Assembly: GCA_949987705.1 (NCBI GenBank)
Contig: OX465281.1
Span: 30,054,942 to 30,118,941 of the forward strand
Source of the DNA: Thereva unica
Taxonomy: Eukaryota > Arthropoda > Insecta > Diptera > Therevidae
DNA: 64,000 bases
Reading direction: 5' to 3'
The translations under genes and the position numbers were made by a program. The first letter of the stretch is position 1; every line of letters starts with the position of its first letter. Of this stretch, positions 1-11,101 are shown piece after piece. Below the pieces are notes generated by a model, which saw only the letters and a program-made list of their open reading frames with translations, ran no database searches and was not told the DNA's origin.

Positions 1-2584
1 TCAAAACCACAAAATAAATAAATTAAAACAATGGCAGAATGAATAGTAAGTAGAAAAACAGTTGCACAAAATATTTGAACAAAATTTTAATACTCTCAAT
101 CAAAATAAAATGTTATCACTCGTTAGGATTTGTCGTCAGACCTGAATCCGAACAAATCTTTCACAAGATTTATAACAACGATACAGAGTACTCGACACCA
201 GTTGGCAGACTTAAGTAGAAATAATGTGCTAAAAGACGTGAGCTACAGATCGAGTTGGAGGAAGATGGTAAAAGCGTCGAAGGCGTTTGATGGGCTATAG
301 AGCAAAGAAGTAGTAGTAATGGTATTTATATTTTGATATCTTCAAGTCCTTGACCTAATTTAAACTGAAAGCAAAAAATTTCACAATTTTACATATATCG
401 AAATAGATTTGTATTTTTTTTATCAAAAAAACTAATTATTTATCTATTAAATAATTTAATTTGTTTTCATAATTATTTTTAGTAATTTTAAACTTTTAAC
501 CCCTAAATTTCCTTTTAATTATACCAAAGTGCTAAACTACATTCCTATTTATTTTAATTACAACCAACGTTCCTGCTTATGTCATATTTCATAACAACAA
601 ACATTTATCAAGAAAAAACTAATTACAAAAAATGATTGGGGATGGGCAATATGCATTTAATTAGAATACTTCATCCGGAAAGTCGCAAAGTTATTAATTA
701 ACTATTTGCAGGTTTCCATGTAGAAAATTGATTTTTCATTTACACGAGAAACGACTTTGTGCGGCGGTGGGTTTTCTCCTCATGTGTGAACTCTGTCCTG
801 GATGGATGCACAACGACAAAACTAATTTATATTAAATAACTTACAACAATGCATCATAGTTGAACAGGAAATATTAAAAAAGTTTTGAAATGAGTCTTTT
901 TTATGTTGCATTTTGGATGATGTATGTATGTTACCTTATTTAGGAATTTTAAAGTAGAATTAATTTAGCTAATAGCAAAAAACAATTCACAACTTTTTTA
1001 CTCAACACCCAACTACTGTCGAAAACTGTTCGCTTACAACTGAATAACAAAGTTCGATTACGTTACAATTATTTTGATCAAATCCGATCCAATCCCCAGT
1101 GGACATAAGTATAAAGTATCCATGGCAAACTAAAAGGATAAACACAAAAATATAAAAAAATCCTTTGGCGGGCGAAATGACGTATCCACGATTCCTGAAT
1201 GAAGTATTATCGACCACAAATTAGTGTGTATATAGTACATATGCTGACCGGCCTTTGCTTAGTAATTATAGTTCGGAATGAAATGATTAAGTTGTACTGA
1301 AACGATTGATTAGACTAGGAAAGTATATGATAACCATGACCTTGAATATCGTAATGGAAGTTGGGGTATTTACGTCGTTGGTTTTTTTGCTTCATTACCT
1401 GTACTTGTGTCCAGAAAAATCACAACGAGAAAACTTACTCAGTTACGCAACGTGCTTTCATGATGACTATTTAATTGTGGTTTGATTTACAACCCAACTC
1501 TACCATGATTTTTAGTGGTTAAAATTAATCCCAATCGTGATTAATGACTTTTATATATATGTCATAACTCCTAAGACGCAATTCTTTGGTAATTTGTAGT
1601 CAGGTAGAATGGAATTAATGTGAATATTATCCCACGCAGTCTTAACACAATATGGGACCACTGAAGAGATGGATCGATGACTTAAATATCCATGACATAA
1701 AAAATGCTTCATCTTAACACAATATATCGTAGAATGTTAGTAGCATCTAAAAAGAAACTTGACTTTAAAACCCACATCTTAAAAAACATCTAAATTTAGA
1801 TAAAAAAAATAAAAAAATATTTTTAAAGAAGGGAAATCACTTAAAAAACAACCCCCAAAAGAAATCATTGTTCCACCAAGAAAACAGCATTTACACACCC
1901 CACTTCCTTTTCAATAAAGAATTATTACTTGACCTTGAGAGAGGAAAAAGTCCTTCGAAGGAGAGTCACGCTTATTTTAAAGTTTTAAACAACACCTTAT
2001 GAATTATTCAAAGGCAATTATTCATGTTATTTCCGATTTTTACGTTGTGGCACACGACATTTATCTACTCGGGAATTATTTAAAAGCATAGAAATTTTGT
2101 ACGATGATGAATTTCGTTTTTAGTTAGTTGAATAGAATTTTCATTGTTGTACAGAATATAGCGTATCCCACAGAAGGGTGAGCTTGGAATGAGAAGATTA
2201 CCCTATATTTTTTGTCCTGGTAATAAAATTATGCGTGAAGGATTATAGTACGAAGTGTTTGAAGGTAAAAAGTCAATCTTTTGTTGTATGTTCCAATTAG
2301 GTTTATTTTCTATTGATTTTGTAAAATCATTCATCCTTAGATTCAACTAACTATAATCCCATGGTATTCCTACTAAACATTTTACCGAAATAACTGGCAT
2401 AAAATAAGCGACTACAATAAACTCCCACATAACGCGGTTAATACGATACGCTGCACATTTTTAAATCGCCTTTTATAGGAATAGAGCTCGCGCCAATAAA
2501 CAAGGGAATCTCATTTATATTCTCAATCACAATTTCACATGCACGCTCATTTTCCATCTTTTATGACGAGGGCCATACTTAATT
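1..2584. other. AT-rich stretch, no supportable gene
   Basis: I see no open frame with recognisable protein similarity, no terminal inverted repeats and no RNA gene. Short open frames, such as a 71-codon one near 1002-1217 on the minus strand, look like chance openings in AT-rich DNA. Confidence 0.6.
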
Positions 2585-2850
2585 AGTAGGTATACATGAT
2601 GAGTTGAACTAAGGTTGAACCCGAGTCCAACTACATGTAGACGCGAGTCGAGTTGAGTTGGGGTCGACTGAACTCGGTTCAGCTCTGCTACCGTGGTTGA
2701 GTTGAAATTGACGAGACGCGAGTTCAGTAGTTCAATTTATTTGACAGCAACATATCTGTGTTTTGCTTGTGATTTGTAATATAATGCGAGTCGAAAATTC
2801 AACTCAACCTCCACTCAACAACTCAACTCATCATGTACTCGTATACGTAG
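2585..2850. repeat. Short inverted-repeat element (MITE-like)
   Basis: The left arm (2590-2607) contains ATGATGAGTTGA next to GTATAC. The right arm (2823-2846) is its inverse, with about six extra bases between the two motifs. The interior is rich in GAGTTGA/TCAACTC words in both orientations, so the roughly 260-bp unit can fold on itself. It has no coding capacity. I could not define a target duplication, so the ends are approximate. Confidence 0.5.
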
Positions 2851-3054
2851 TAACTAACTTGATATTTCTACATTTGGACAACTCTAGGAAGCTCAAAAAG
2901 TTGTTGAAATTTCTACAGAAATACGAGCTGAGATTATCGTCCTACATAAGGAAATAGTAAAAGAAAAAGAAATAATTGGAGTTTGAAATGGAGATGTTCA
3001 TTAGACATTAAAAAATGACACAATACTGGTTTTATCTATAATTTAGAACACTCA

Positions 3055-4140
3055 GGCCGGGGTAAAACTACAAATGCTACAGAGGATATGGGTCTTACCA
3101 TCAGAAGCAAAGGCGATAGGTTTGAAGCGACCCTCAATTAGCATTGCAATTGAACAAAATCCGAATAAAAAAGTTAGTGTCGACGCCGCGCCGTCGGCAT
3201 TTTAGCAGAGCCCACTGTAATCCAAGCAAGATGAAAAGAGTATTTTGAACTTCTCCTCAATGATAATACTGACCCCAACGAACGTGGGATATACCAGATG
3301 ATGGTTTTAACATGAACCCCGACAGGTGAAGACATAATAAATAGCTTGAAGATTAATAAAGCCCCGGGAATCTATGGTATGGAATAACCGCGGAGCTCGT
3401 TGAAAAGGGGAGCATTGTGGTAGTAGGTAAAACTACATGAAATATTCACCAAAATATGGATGGAGGAATACTTGCTGATTGACTGGAAAGAAGCTATAAT
3501 TTTCCCTATCCATAAGAAATGGATAAACTATGCTGTGAGAACTGCATATAGGGGGGATCTCATTACTTTCTATAGGTAATAAAATATTCACAGCCTCCAT
3601 AAAAACCAAGCTGAAACCTATCTTATAAAGTTTACTAGGCGAATACCCGGCTTCCGGAGAAGAAGATCAGCCACCGTCCAACTCTTCACACTAAAACAAC
3701 TCCTAGAAAAATGCTGGAAGAGGAATGTTAACGTATACCAAGATATTTGTAAACCTTAAGCAGGCAGATCCTACTCGAATTAGGTGTACCAGCTAAACTA
3801 GTATGTTTGATACAATTAACTCACCTTGACACATGCCCGAGTTTAGAGCACTCTTACAGATGCCTTCCAAGATAATCACGGACTCAAACAGGGAGATGAA
3901 CTGGTGCCTATGCTATTCAACCTAGCCTTGGAAGCAGTCATTAGAAAGACGTCAGTTCAGCAAAATTACACGCTGTTGAATAAATCCGCTCAGATCAGTC
4001 AGGAGGGTAGTTAAGGAAAGATACTCAGAGATAAGAGAAGCAGCCAAGGAAGTCGACTTGAGAATCAACGTGGATAAAACCAAGGGAATTCTGCAGACAC
4101 GAGTAAATAGAGCAACGATAGGTAGCAATAGCATGATTCA
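3055..4140 (+). pseudogene. Decayed RTE-type reverse transcriptase
   Basis: Fragments of a non-LTR reverse transcriptase can be read in shifting plus-strand frames. Near 3360 is a KAPGI(D)G.TAEL block. Near 3480-3500 is a DWKEAIIFPIHKK block. Near 3650 is an AGFRRRRSATVQLFTLKQL-like block. Near 3885-3950 is a GLKQGDELVPMLFNLALE block, the conserved 'QGD.LSP.LFN' motif. Near 4040-4090 is a REAAKEVDLRINVDKTK block from the thumb. Frameshifts and stops interrupt every segment and the YADD region is unreadable. This gene order and motif style are those of RTE-clade LINEs. It is a dead copy, unrelated in detail to the RTE-like copies at 36.9 and 58.3 kb. Confidence 0.65.
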
Positions 4141-4326
4141 ATCTGTTCAAAAGAAATTTCTCATTTTTGCTCTAAGACATTGCACCATCCCACAGTATCC
4201 GTCCGATTTTAGAAGCCTACCACATTAAAAGGACGGGCTCAAAGTTATGGATTTCATGTTACTGTCAGTGAGGAGAAAAATGCTTATTTCATGACATACC
4301 CACTCCTTTAGCCCCCACCTTCGAGT

Positions 4327-4373
4327 ATATCATCCACTTAATGGACGGGGTTTACTTCAGGACTCGCGAGGTG
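4327..4373 (+). mobile_element. Tiny fragment of the CR1/jockey-like LINE
   Basis: About 45 bases around the words TTAATGGAC and GACTCGCGAGG closely match positions 27690-27725 of the CR1/jockey-like element further right. The piece abuts the LINE-A remnant and is too short to code. Confidence 0.4.
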
Positions 4374-4404
4374 GCCCCAATAAAATTCCACCTCTGGTAC
4401 TTAC

Positions 4405-4947
4405 ACAATGTTCCCCCATGGGACATAGGGCGGAAACAGTTGACCCCCAGCGGACTAAGTTTTGTGCGACAGCTCTCATGTCCGACCAGTATCTTCCAGT
4501 TGTTGAGGCCTCTGTTATTAGATCTCTACTCCACGTTATTCTAGGTCTTCTGGCTCGACCGGATCCTTGCGGATTTTTTGGATACGATGTAAGCATCTGT
4601 TGATGAAAACTTGTAGGCGCCCTGTGATGAATTGGCTGACTTTCCATGTTTCGCAACCGTACAAAAGGAATGCCTTAACGTTGGCGTTAAATAGCCGCAA
4701 TTTGGTGTTAGTTAAGATCTCCGTTGATCTCCATATGCGGAACAGGCATGCATATGCGCTTCGTGCTTTATTTATTCTGGAACTTTCCTTTCATTTTCGG
4801 TAACAATACTACCGAAGTAGCAGCGCTGTTCATTCAAGGGTGTTTGCATTTATCCGCTTTCTTTGGTTTTATTCGGATTTAGCTACTAGGACTACTTTCT
4901 GTTGAGGTCCCGATGTCTGTGGGCCAGCAAACAGATATCATCCGCGT
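4405..4947 (-). mobile_element. LINE-A remnant, 3' segment (split copy)
   Basis: This segment matches the 3' part of the full-length LINE-A at 31280-34564 in the same orientation. It encodes the C-terminal region (residues like VRW.STVSALCP at the end) and parts of the thumb. Frameshifts and small deletions make it non-coding. It stops abruptly where the foldback element begins and resumes at 9285, so these are pieces of one older insertion. Confidence 0.8.
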
Positions 4948-5604
4948 TAGTCCAATCAATCTACGGAATTACCATGTTAATTTCCAGACAATTGAAGGCA
5001 GGAAAAAAAAAATATGGGCGTGTAGAACACTTAATTTGAAGAATGACAGCGTGGCGAACTTAACCTAAAAAATTCGCAAAAGTCAAAAAACCGGTTTTTC
5101 GCCAATAAAACAAAAAGTTGAGCTCGGATCCGAAAAAGTTAAATGAGAAAGTTATAGGTATTAAAATTATCTTTCAATTGATGTGGTACAAAATATTGGT
5201 TAGTGTCTTATACATGGAGAAAAATGCTAAAAACCGTTAAAAATCGCTTCTTTAAACTCTTTTCTTTACTTTCACTTCGGAGCATCAAATCTTGTAACGT
5301 TAATTTAACCGCCTTTTACTCAATGCAAATGGATGAAACTTTGCAGGCATACATATTCCCGATGACAATACACGAATATGACATTTTGTTACATTTTTTG
5401 TTGTTGATTTTGTTGTTGAGTAACAAAAAACGATTTTTAATAAAAAATGCTTGGAATTATTCGTTCTACTCAATGTAGAGTCTTAAAATTCACTTCCCTT
5501 CAATAAAAATTGGTAAAAATTAACAGACATGTGTACGAAAACACACGAAAATGATAGTTCCAAATTAAAAATGGCGGCCAAAAAAATATGATGGATTACA
5601 TTTT

Positions 5605-5990
5605 TCTTTACAAGCCACTCGTTTGATATGGGTATCAAATGAAAGGTTATAATAAGTTGAATACAATTAGCGTCATCCTAAATTCAAAATGGCGGTAGAA
5701 AAATGGCGGCATAAAAGTGGCGGCCAACACAAAACAGAGGATCAATTTTTCTTTACAACGCGCTCGGCATGGGTATCAAATGGAAGGGAGTGACAATTAG
5801 AATACTGTTGTCTGTGTCCCGTCATTTCAATTCAAAATGGCGGCCAACACAAAATGGCGGTTAACCCTTTTATTTACTTCGCTCTCGGTATGGATATAAA
5901 ATGAAAGTGTATTAAAGTGAGTAAGAAAGTAAACTGTATGACGTCGTTTTAAATCAAATATGGCGTTCACTAAAAAATGGCGGAAGACAT
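5605..5990 (+). repeat. Degenerate tandem repeat with ATGGCGG core
   Basis: About three diverged units of 120-140 bp each carry a 'TCTTTAC...CGCTCG..ATGGGTATCAAATG' segment followed by A-rich ATGGCGG words. Exact ATGGCGG occurs at 5571, 5689, 5703, 5837, 5854 and 5977, with near matches at 5717 and 5960. The block lies inside the insertion that interrupts the left foldback arm. It has no coding capacity. Confidence 0.6.
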
Positions 5991-6295
5991 AACATAGCTA
6001 CCAATAGCAAATAAAAATATGATTTAAAAAGATGCAAAAAAATATGTTTCCAGTTTTTAGTTTTTATTGCTCCAGCCAGTATACGCGAGCACACTACCTT
6101 TCAAAATGTAAAAAAAAAAACGTAGAGCGCTATTAGATTTTTGAGGGGTCATCAAATTGTGCATTTTTGGGCTGCACTTGAGAACTGTTGTAAAGAAACA
6201 AATACAAAACATGTAAAAAAGTTTCCTTATTTAACATGATAATCTAATTAAAAGTTTGGAAATTGTAATGTATTAATTAACGCTATTCGTTACTA

Positions 6296-6798
6296 AAAAG
6301 TAAAAAATAAAAAAAAGAAAAATTTTTTTTAAGAAACTCTTTTCTTTACCTTAATATATTGATCAGTTGTGAACACAAAATTAATATAAATACTAAAAAA
6401 ATCGACTAAAAGGTAAAAAATAAGAAGATTTTAAACAATATAAACTTTTAAATCAAAATGGAAAAAATCTCACACATTCCTTAAAGAAAAGCATGGGGCG
6501 CCCATACCAACCTGAACTTAAAAAAACATGACTGCCGTGAGTACATTTTAACATTTCAGACAGCTACGAATTTTCACTAATTGAGCATTTTGTTACCCCA
6601 CGCTTTTCTTTAAGGAATGTGTGAGATTTTTTCCATTTTGATTTAAAAGTTTATATTGTTTAAAATCTTCTTATTTTTTACCTTTTAGTCGATTTTTTTA
6701 GTATTTATATTAATTTTGTGTTCACAACTGATCAATATATTAAGGTAAAGAAAAGAGTTTCTTAAAATTTTTTTTTCTTTTTTTTATTTTTTACTTTT
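6296..6798. repeat. Hairpin element nested in foldback left arm
   Basis: Arms of about 200 bp (6296-6497 and 6597-6798) are inverse copies separated by a loop of about 100 bp. Both contain AACTCTTTTCTTTACC and the inverse of GGAATGTGTGAGATT. Together with 5254-6295 this is the DNA missing from the opposite arm of the larger element, so it arrived after the arms formed or was lost from the other arm. Confidence 0.65.
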
Positions 6799-7375
6799 TT
6801 TCATTTATTTTTTTCTTTTTATTGATGCGACCTAGAAACTTTTCACTTGGTAAAAATGTTGCTTTTGGCAATCTGAAAACTCATTATTTTTTTTTGGCTC
6901 GAAATTTTGCAAAATATAGGTGAAATTTCGATTTATGTAAAAAAAAGCGTTTTCGTAAAATCCTTCGTCTACAGCTCCTCGACCTCGTAGGACATTTTTT
7001 CGAAGCTCTTTTTCTTCGTTAAGAGTTGGACTATTATGCACTATAAGTTAAAATTGGAGTTTTTCAATTTTATGTACAAAAAACTCCACCGCAAAAAAGA
7101 CAAGTTTTTTTGCCGCAAAAAAGACAAGTTTTTTATTTCATTATTTTTCGACTCTAAACTACTGTTTAATAAAAGTTTATATTCTTTTTACTAATTTAAA
7201 AATAAAATAAATTAACCGTACGACCGTCAACAGCGAAGACATTTTTTTAAATAACGGAGCCTTTTTCCTTTGTTAAATACCTGTGAATTTGAGATATATT
7301 GTTGTTCAATATTTACTGTACTACATACATACAAGTTGTTATTGACGTCTTAACAGCACGGATCTTTTGAAAAGA

Positions 7376-8409
7376 CTGCGTCGACTGTCAGTACTCACTT
7401 TGGGGCTAGTTGGGGCACTTTACGCTTGTAAACTATGTTTGGAGAGGATGCTACGTAATTTGGTCATACATTATATAAATGTATATTGAATCTAATATCT
7501 CACACTTTTATAGGAATAATTTGTTTTTGGTTGATCTATATGAAAAGTTGTTGAAGAGTTGCATGTTGTATTTTGAAGAGTTGGGTTTATTTAAATGGTT
7601 TAACGTTGGTGGTTTTTAGAGAATAAATAGGTAATTTGGTCATACATTATATAAATGATAATAAAAGTTGGTTTTTTGGCATGGCTTTTTCCAACTATAA
7701 AAAATTGTTTCATTTTTCAATTTACTTTTATTGTTCTCGAAAAATTTTGTTATTGCAGACTTCTAGAGTTAAATTAAAAAAAGCTATAGAAAAAAGCCCT
7801 CGAATTTCGAGTCCTGGATGCGGCTATTTTGCATTAATTTTAAATATTTTAACGTTCAGGCAATTTTGGTCATAGTTCAAATAAATGTATTTTGAATCTA
7901 ATGACTACAACTTTTATAGGAATAGTTGGTTTTTCATTATTGGTTGATAAAAGTTGAATTTAGAAGCTTTGAAATGATTTTAAATATTTAAACGTTAGCT
8001 GCAGCAAGGCCCTGCAGCAAGGCTCCTAGCTATCCAAAATACAGAAAATAAGCAGTTCATTGCGACACTGCATCTGTGTATGAAAATTCATATCTCGAAA
8101 AATGATATGTCAATGGATGGTTTTTATTGTCGCTATCAAAATGTCAGATCCGTAATAGTTTCACATTTTGTTATTTGGAATCAAAAATACCAAAAAATTG
8201 CATTTTTCAAACTCCCCTACGGTATATTTAAATGCTTCACCTGACCTGATTACTGCTATTGGCTTATGGGTGTAGCATAGGCGCCCCGGGTCCCAGCTAG
8301 TTTATATAATAAAAATTGATTCGAACAACCAGAAATTACTACAGCACGAAAAGTTAGAAGTGCTCACCAAGTAAACTTTCTACGTAAAAGATGAAATTGC
8401 GCATGATCC
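7376..8409. repeat. Foldback spacer with diverged direct repeats
   Basis: The spacer contains three diverged direct repeats starting near 7455, 7631 and 7863. They share TTTGGTCATA followed by an AATAAATGTAT-like word and, in two of them, CTTTTATAGGAATA. No protein is supportable. Confidence 0.45.
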
Positions 8410-9284
8410 GTGCTGTTAAGACGTCAATAACAACTTGTATGTATGTAGTACAGTAAATATTGAACAACAATATATCTCAAATTCACAGGTATTTAACAAA
8501 GGAAAAAGGCTCCGTTATTTAAAAAAATGTCTTCGCTGTTGACGGTCGTACGGTTAATTTATTTTATTTTTAAATTAGTAAAAAGAATATAAACTTTTAT
8601 TAAACAGTAGTTTAGAGTCGAAAAATAATGAAATAAAAAACTTGTCTTTTTTGCGGCAAAAAAACTTGTCTTTTTTGCGGTGGAGTTTTTTGTACATAAA
8701 ATTGAAAAACTCCAATTTTAACTTATAGTGCATGATAGTCCAACTCTTAACGAAGAAAAAGAGCTTCGAAAAAATGTCCTACGAGGTCGAGGAGCTGTAG
8801 ACGAAGGATTTTACGAAAACGCTTTTTTTTACATAAATCGAAATTTCACCCATATTTTGCAAAATTTCGAGCCAAAAAAAATAATGAGTTTTCAGATTGC
8901 CAAAAGCAACATTTTTACCAAGTGAAAAGTTTCTAGGTCGCATCAATAAAAAGAAAAAAATAAATGAAAAAGAAGCGATTTTTAACGGTTTTTAGCATTT
9001 TTCTCCATGTATAAGACACTAACCAATATTTTGTACCACATCAATTGAAAGATAATTTTAATACCTATAACTTTATAATTTAACTTTTTCGGATCCGAGC
9101 TCAACTTTTTGTTTTATTGGCGAAAAACCGGTTTTTTGACTTTTGCGAATTTTTTAGGTTAAGTTCGCCAATGCAGTTCCGTAAAAAAAACACGCTATCA
9201 TTCTTCAAATTAAGTGTTCTACACGCCCATTTTTTTTTTCCTGCCTTCAATTGTCTGGAGAATTTCCGTAGATTGATTGGACTA

Positions 9285-10167
9285 CGTAGTCTAGATCCCT
9301 AACATGACATTTGACAGCCATGCCATAAGCAATTCAATAAAATATGGCAAGTGCAGACGCTAGGTAAGGCGGTATAGCAATTATTGTATGTCGCCTGTTC
9401 TACTATCTAGAGCGCCGACAAGGATGTCGTTTATTACTATAAGAAATAGTAATGGCGAAAGTAGGCATCCTTGTCGTACTCCTGATTTCACCTCAAGACT
9501 GTCTTAACAGAATGCTTCTCGGTAGACTGCTTTCGCGAGAGCCGTTTAGAGATTTGGTACAGCACTTTACTGTTGCTTGCTTTTTATCACGCCGGACACT
9601 TCTCTTTACCTCCCAGTGTATTTGGGAGTATTCCCGTTCAAGTTGGTAACGTCTTTTCGGGTCGCTTGTAGAGTTTACGTTATTTTTTAGGGCCTCCTAC
9701 GTTCTATTTTTGCCAGGTTGTGTCCGAGATCCAGTGTTGTATATTTCTATGGACATAACTGATGCTCGTTTCCGCTGCCGTGAATATAGCGCCCTTTGTT
9801 GTACTCCACAGTATTTGTGTCGTCAAAAATGGTTTGCTGGTTTAAAATTTGTTGAAGTTCCCAGCAAATTCTTGCGTTTAATTCTCTCCTCAGAAGTTCT
9901 ACGTTTACGGCATCGCGTTAGACGTTTCTGATTGCAGCTATTTTGAGGTGAATAGTTGCTACTACCAAATGGTTGCCGCTTCCAATGTCTGCTCCCTTAA
10001 AGCTCTTGACATCTTCCAGAATAGTTCTCCATCTGCGGCTGATGGCCACGTGATCTATCTGATTTCTCGTTCTACCATTGGACGATACCCAGGTCTCCTT
10101 GTTTATCTTCTTGTGGCAAATGATATGGTGGGAACTACAAGTCAACGAAGAACTCACTATTGTTATT
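9285..10167 (-). mobile_element. LINE-A remnant, middle segment (split copy)
   Basis: This continues the LINE-A remnant interrupted at 4947. On the minus strand, 9918-10157 encodes part of the AP-type endonuclease (ETWVSSNGRTRNQIDH.A.SRRWRTILEDV), matching the intact copy at about 33480-33660. About 750 bp equivalent to 32220-32975 of the intact copy are missing near 9500. The segment ends at the 8-bp duplication TTGTTATT (10160-10167) flanking the hAT element, and resumes at 15091. Confidence 0.8.
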
Positions 10168-11101
10168 CAGGGCCGCATTTAGAAATCGGAGGCCTTGGGG
10201 CCAAAATTTGGTGGATGCCCCTAAAATTTTTTCATTAGTATAGTGGAGTATACTCAAGTAAAATAATATGCTTACTTACAGCATATGAAAAAATTTATTC
10301 TTGTATTATATTTGCACACTGACAATCATTTATTAATTAAATAAATAAAATTTTTTCGCATTTCTTATTAGCAAAAGTGTTGACAATATCATCAAAATTC
10401 ATATCGCGGAGAATGTCGCTTTCCAAACTGAGAAGCATGAGATTCGACAAGCGTTCTTGAGTCATCGACGTTCGCAATCTGTTCTTTATAATCTTTAGTT
10501 TTCCCCACTGCAATTAGTTACCATCATCGATAAATAAATACGAAGTGCCACTTCTGCATTACAAAAAATAGATTTCACATTATTTTGCAAAATTATCCGG
10601 TAGAGAAAAATTTCATTCGATTCACCCTTTTTCTTTTCGTATTGTTTTGCAAAAGTGGCGAGATGAATCAATTCATTAGCTAAATTCAGGTCTAAATCGT
10701 CAGGGTAATGATGTACAAGATATTTGGTCTTTAGTTCCAACTGAGAAGTTTCCATTGTGGTCATCTCAGCAAAGAAACCGAAACGTTCATCAACGACTTC
10801 GTACGCTGAAATTCGTTCATTCAACGATACGATCAGTTGGTCAATGACAGAAAGGAAAGATTTAGTTCGAAATATGTCTCTCGGTGACTGTTGCACGTCA
10901 TCCGCTGTCCCATAATGTAGGGGTCTCAATCGAACACTCACAGATCGAACCCGCACACTTTCATACTCTTGTTCATCGGACAATTCTTTGCCTGCAGTTT
11001 CATATGATTCAAATGCAGTTCTTTTAGATTCTACGAAAGATTTTAAAGACTTTAGAGAATTCACGGCTGTACAAAGGGTCATCGTAGAACTTTGTATATA
11101 C

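Larger units (their letters stand above)
4948..9284. mobile_element. Foldback element with long inverted arms
   Basis: The two ends are inverse copies beginning TAGTCCAATCAATCTACGG. The left arm is 4948-5253 plus 6799-about 7375, and the right arm runs from about 8410 to 9284. The arms keep high identity: one short frame appears in mirror image at 6832-7041 (minus) and 8728-8925 (plus). The left arm is interrupted by a block at 5254-6798 that is absent from the right arm. A spacer of about 1 kb separates the arms. The three bases CGT flank both ends, and the split LINE-A sequence resumes on either side, so a 3-bp target duplication is likely. No transposase gene is visible, so it is probably non-autonomous. 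A diverged half copy lies at 21777-22560. Superfamily unknown; a 3-bp duplication would suit PIF/Harbinger or an unclassified foldback group. Confidence 0.75.

Noticed and set aside
7455..7900. CRISPR-like or satellite array in the foldback spacer
   Set aside because: Three diverged repeats of about 170-230 bp without regular spacers in a eukaryotic genome. Not a CRISPR array.
6832..8925. Matching open frames at 6832-7041 (minus) and 8728-8925 (plus) as a conserved gene pair
   Set aside because: They are mirror images produced by the inverted arms of the foldback element. There is no domain and no independent coding evidence.
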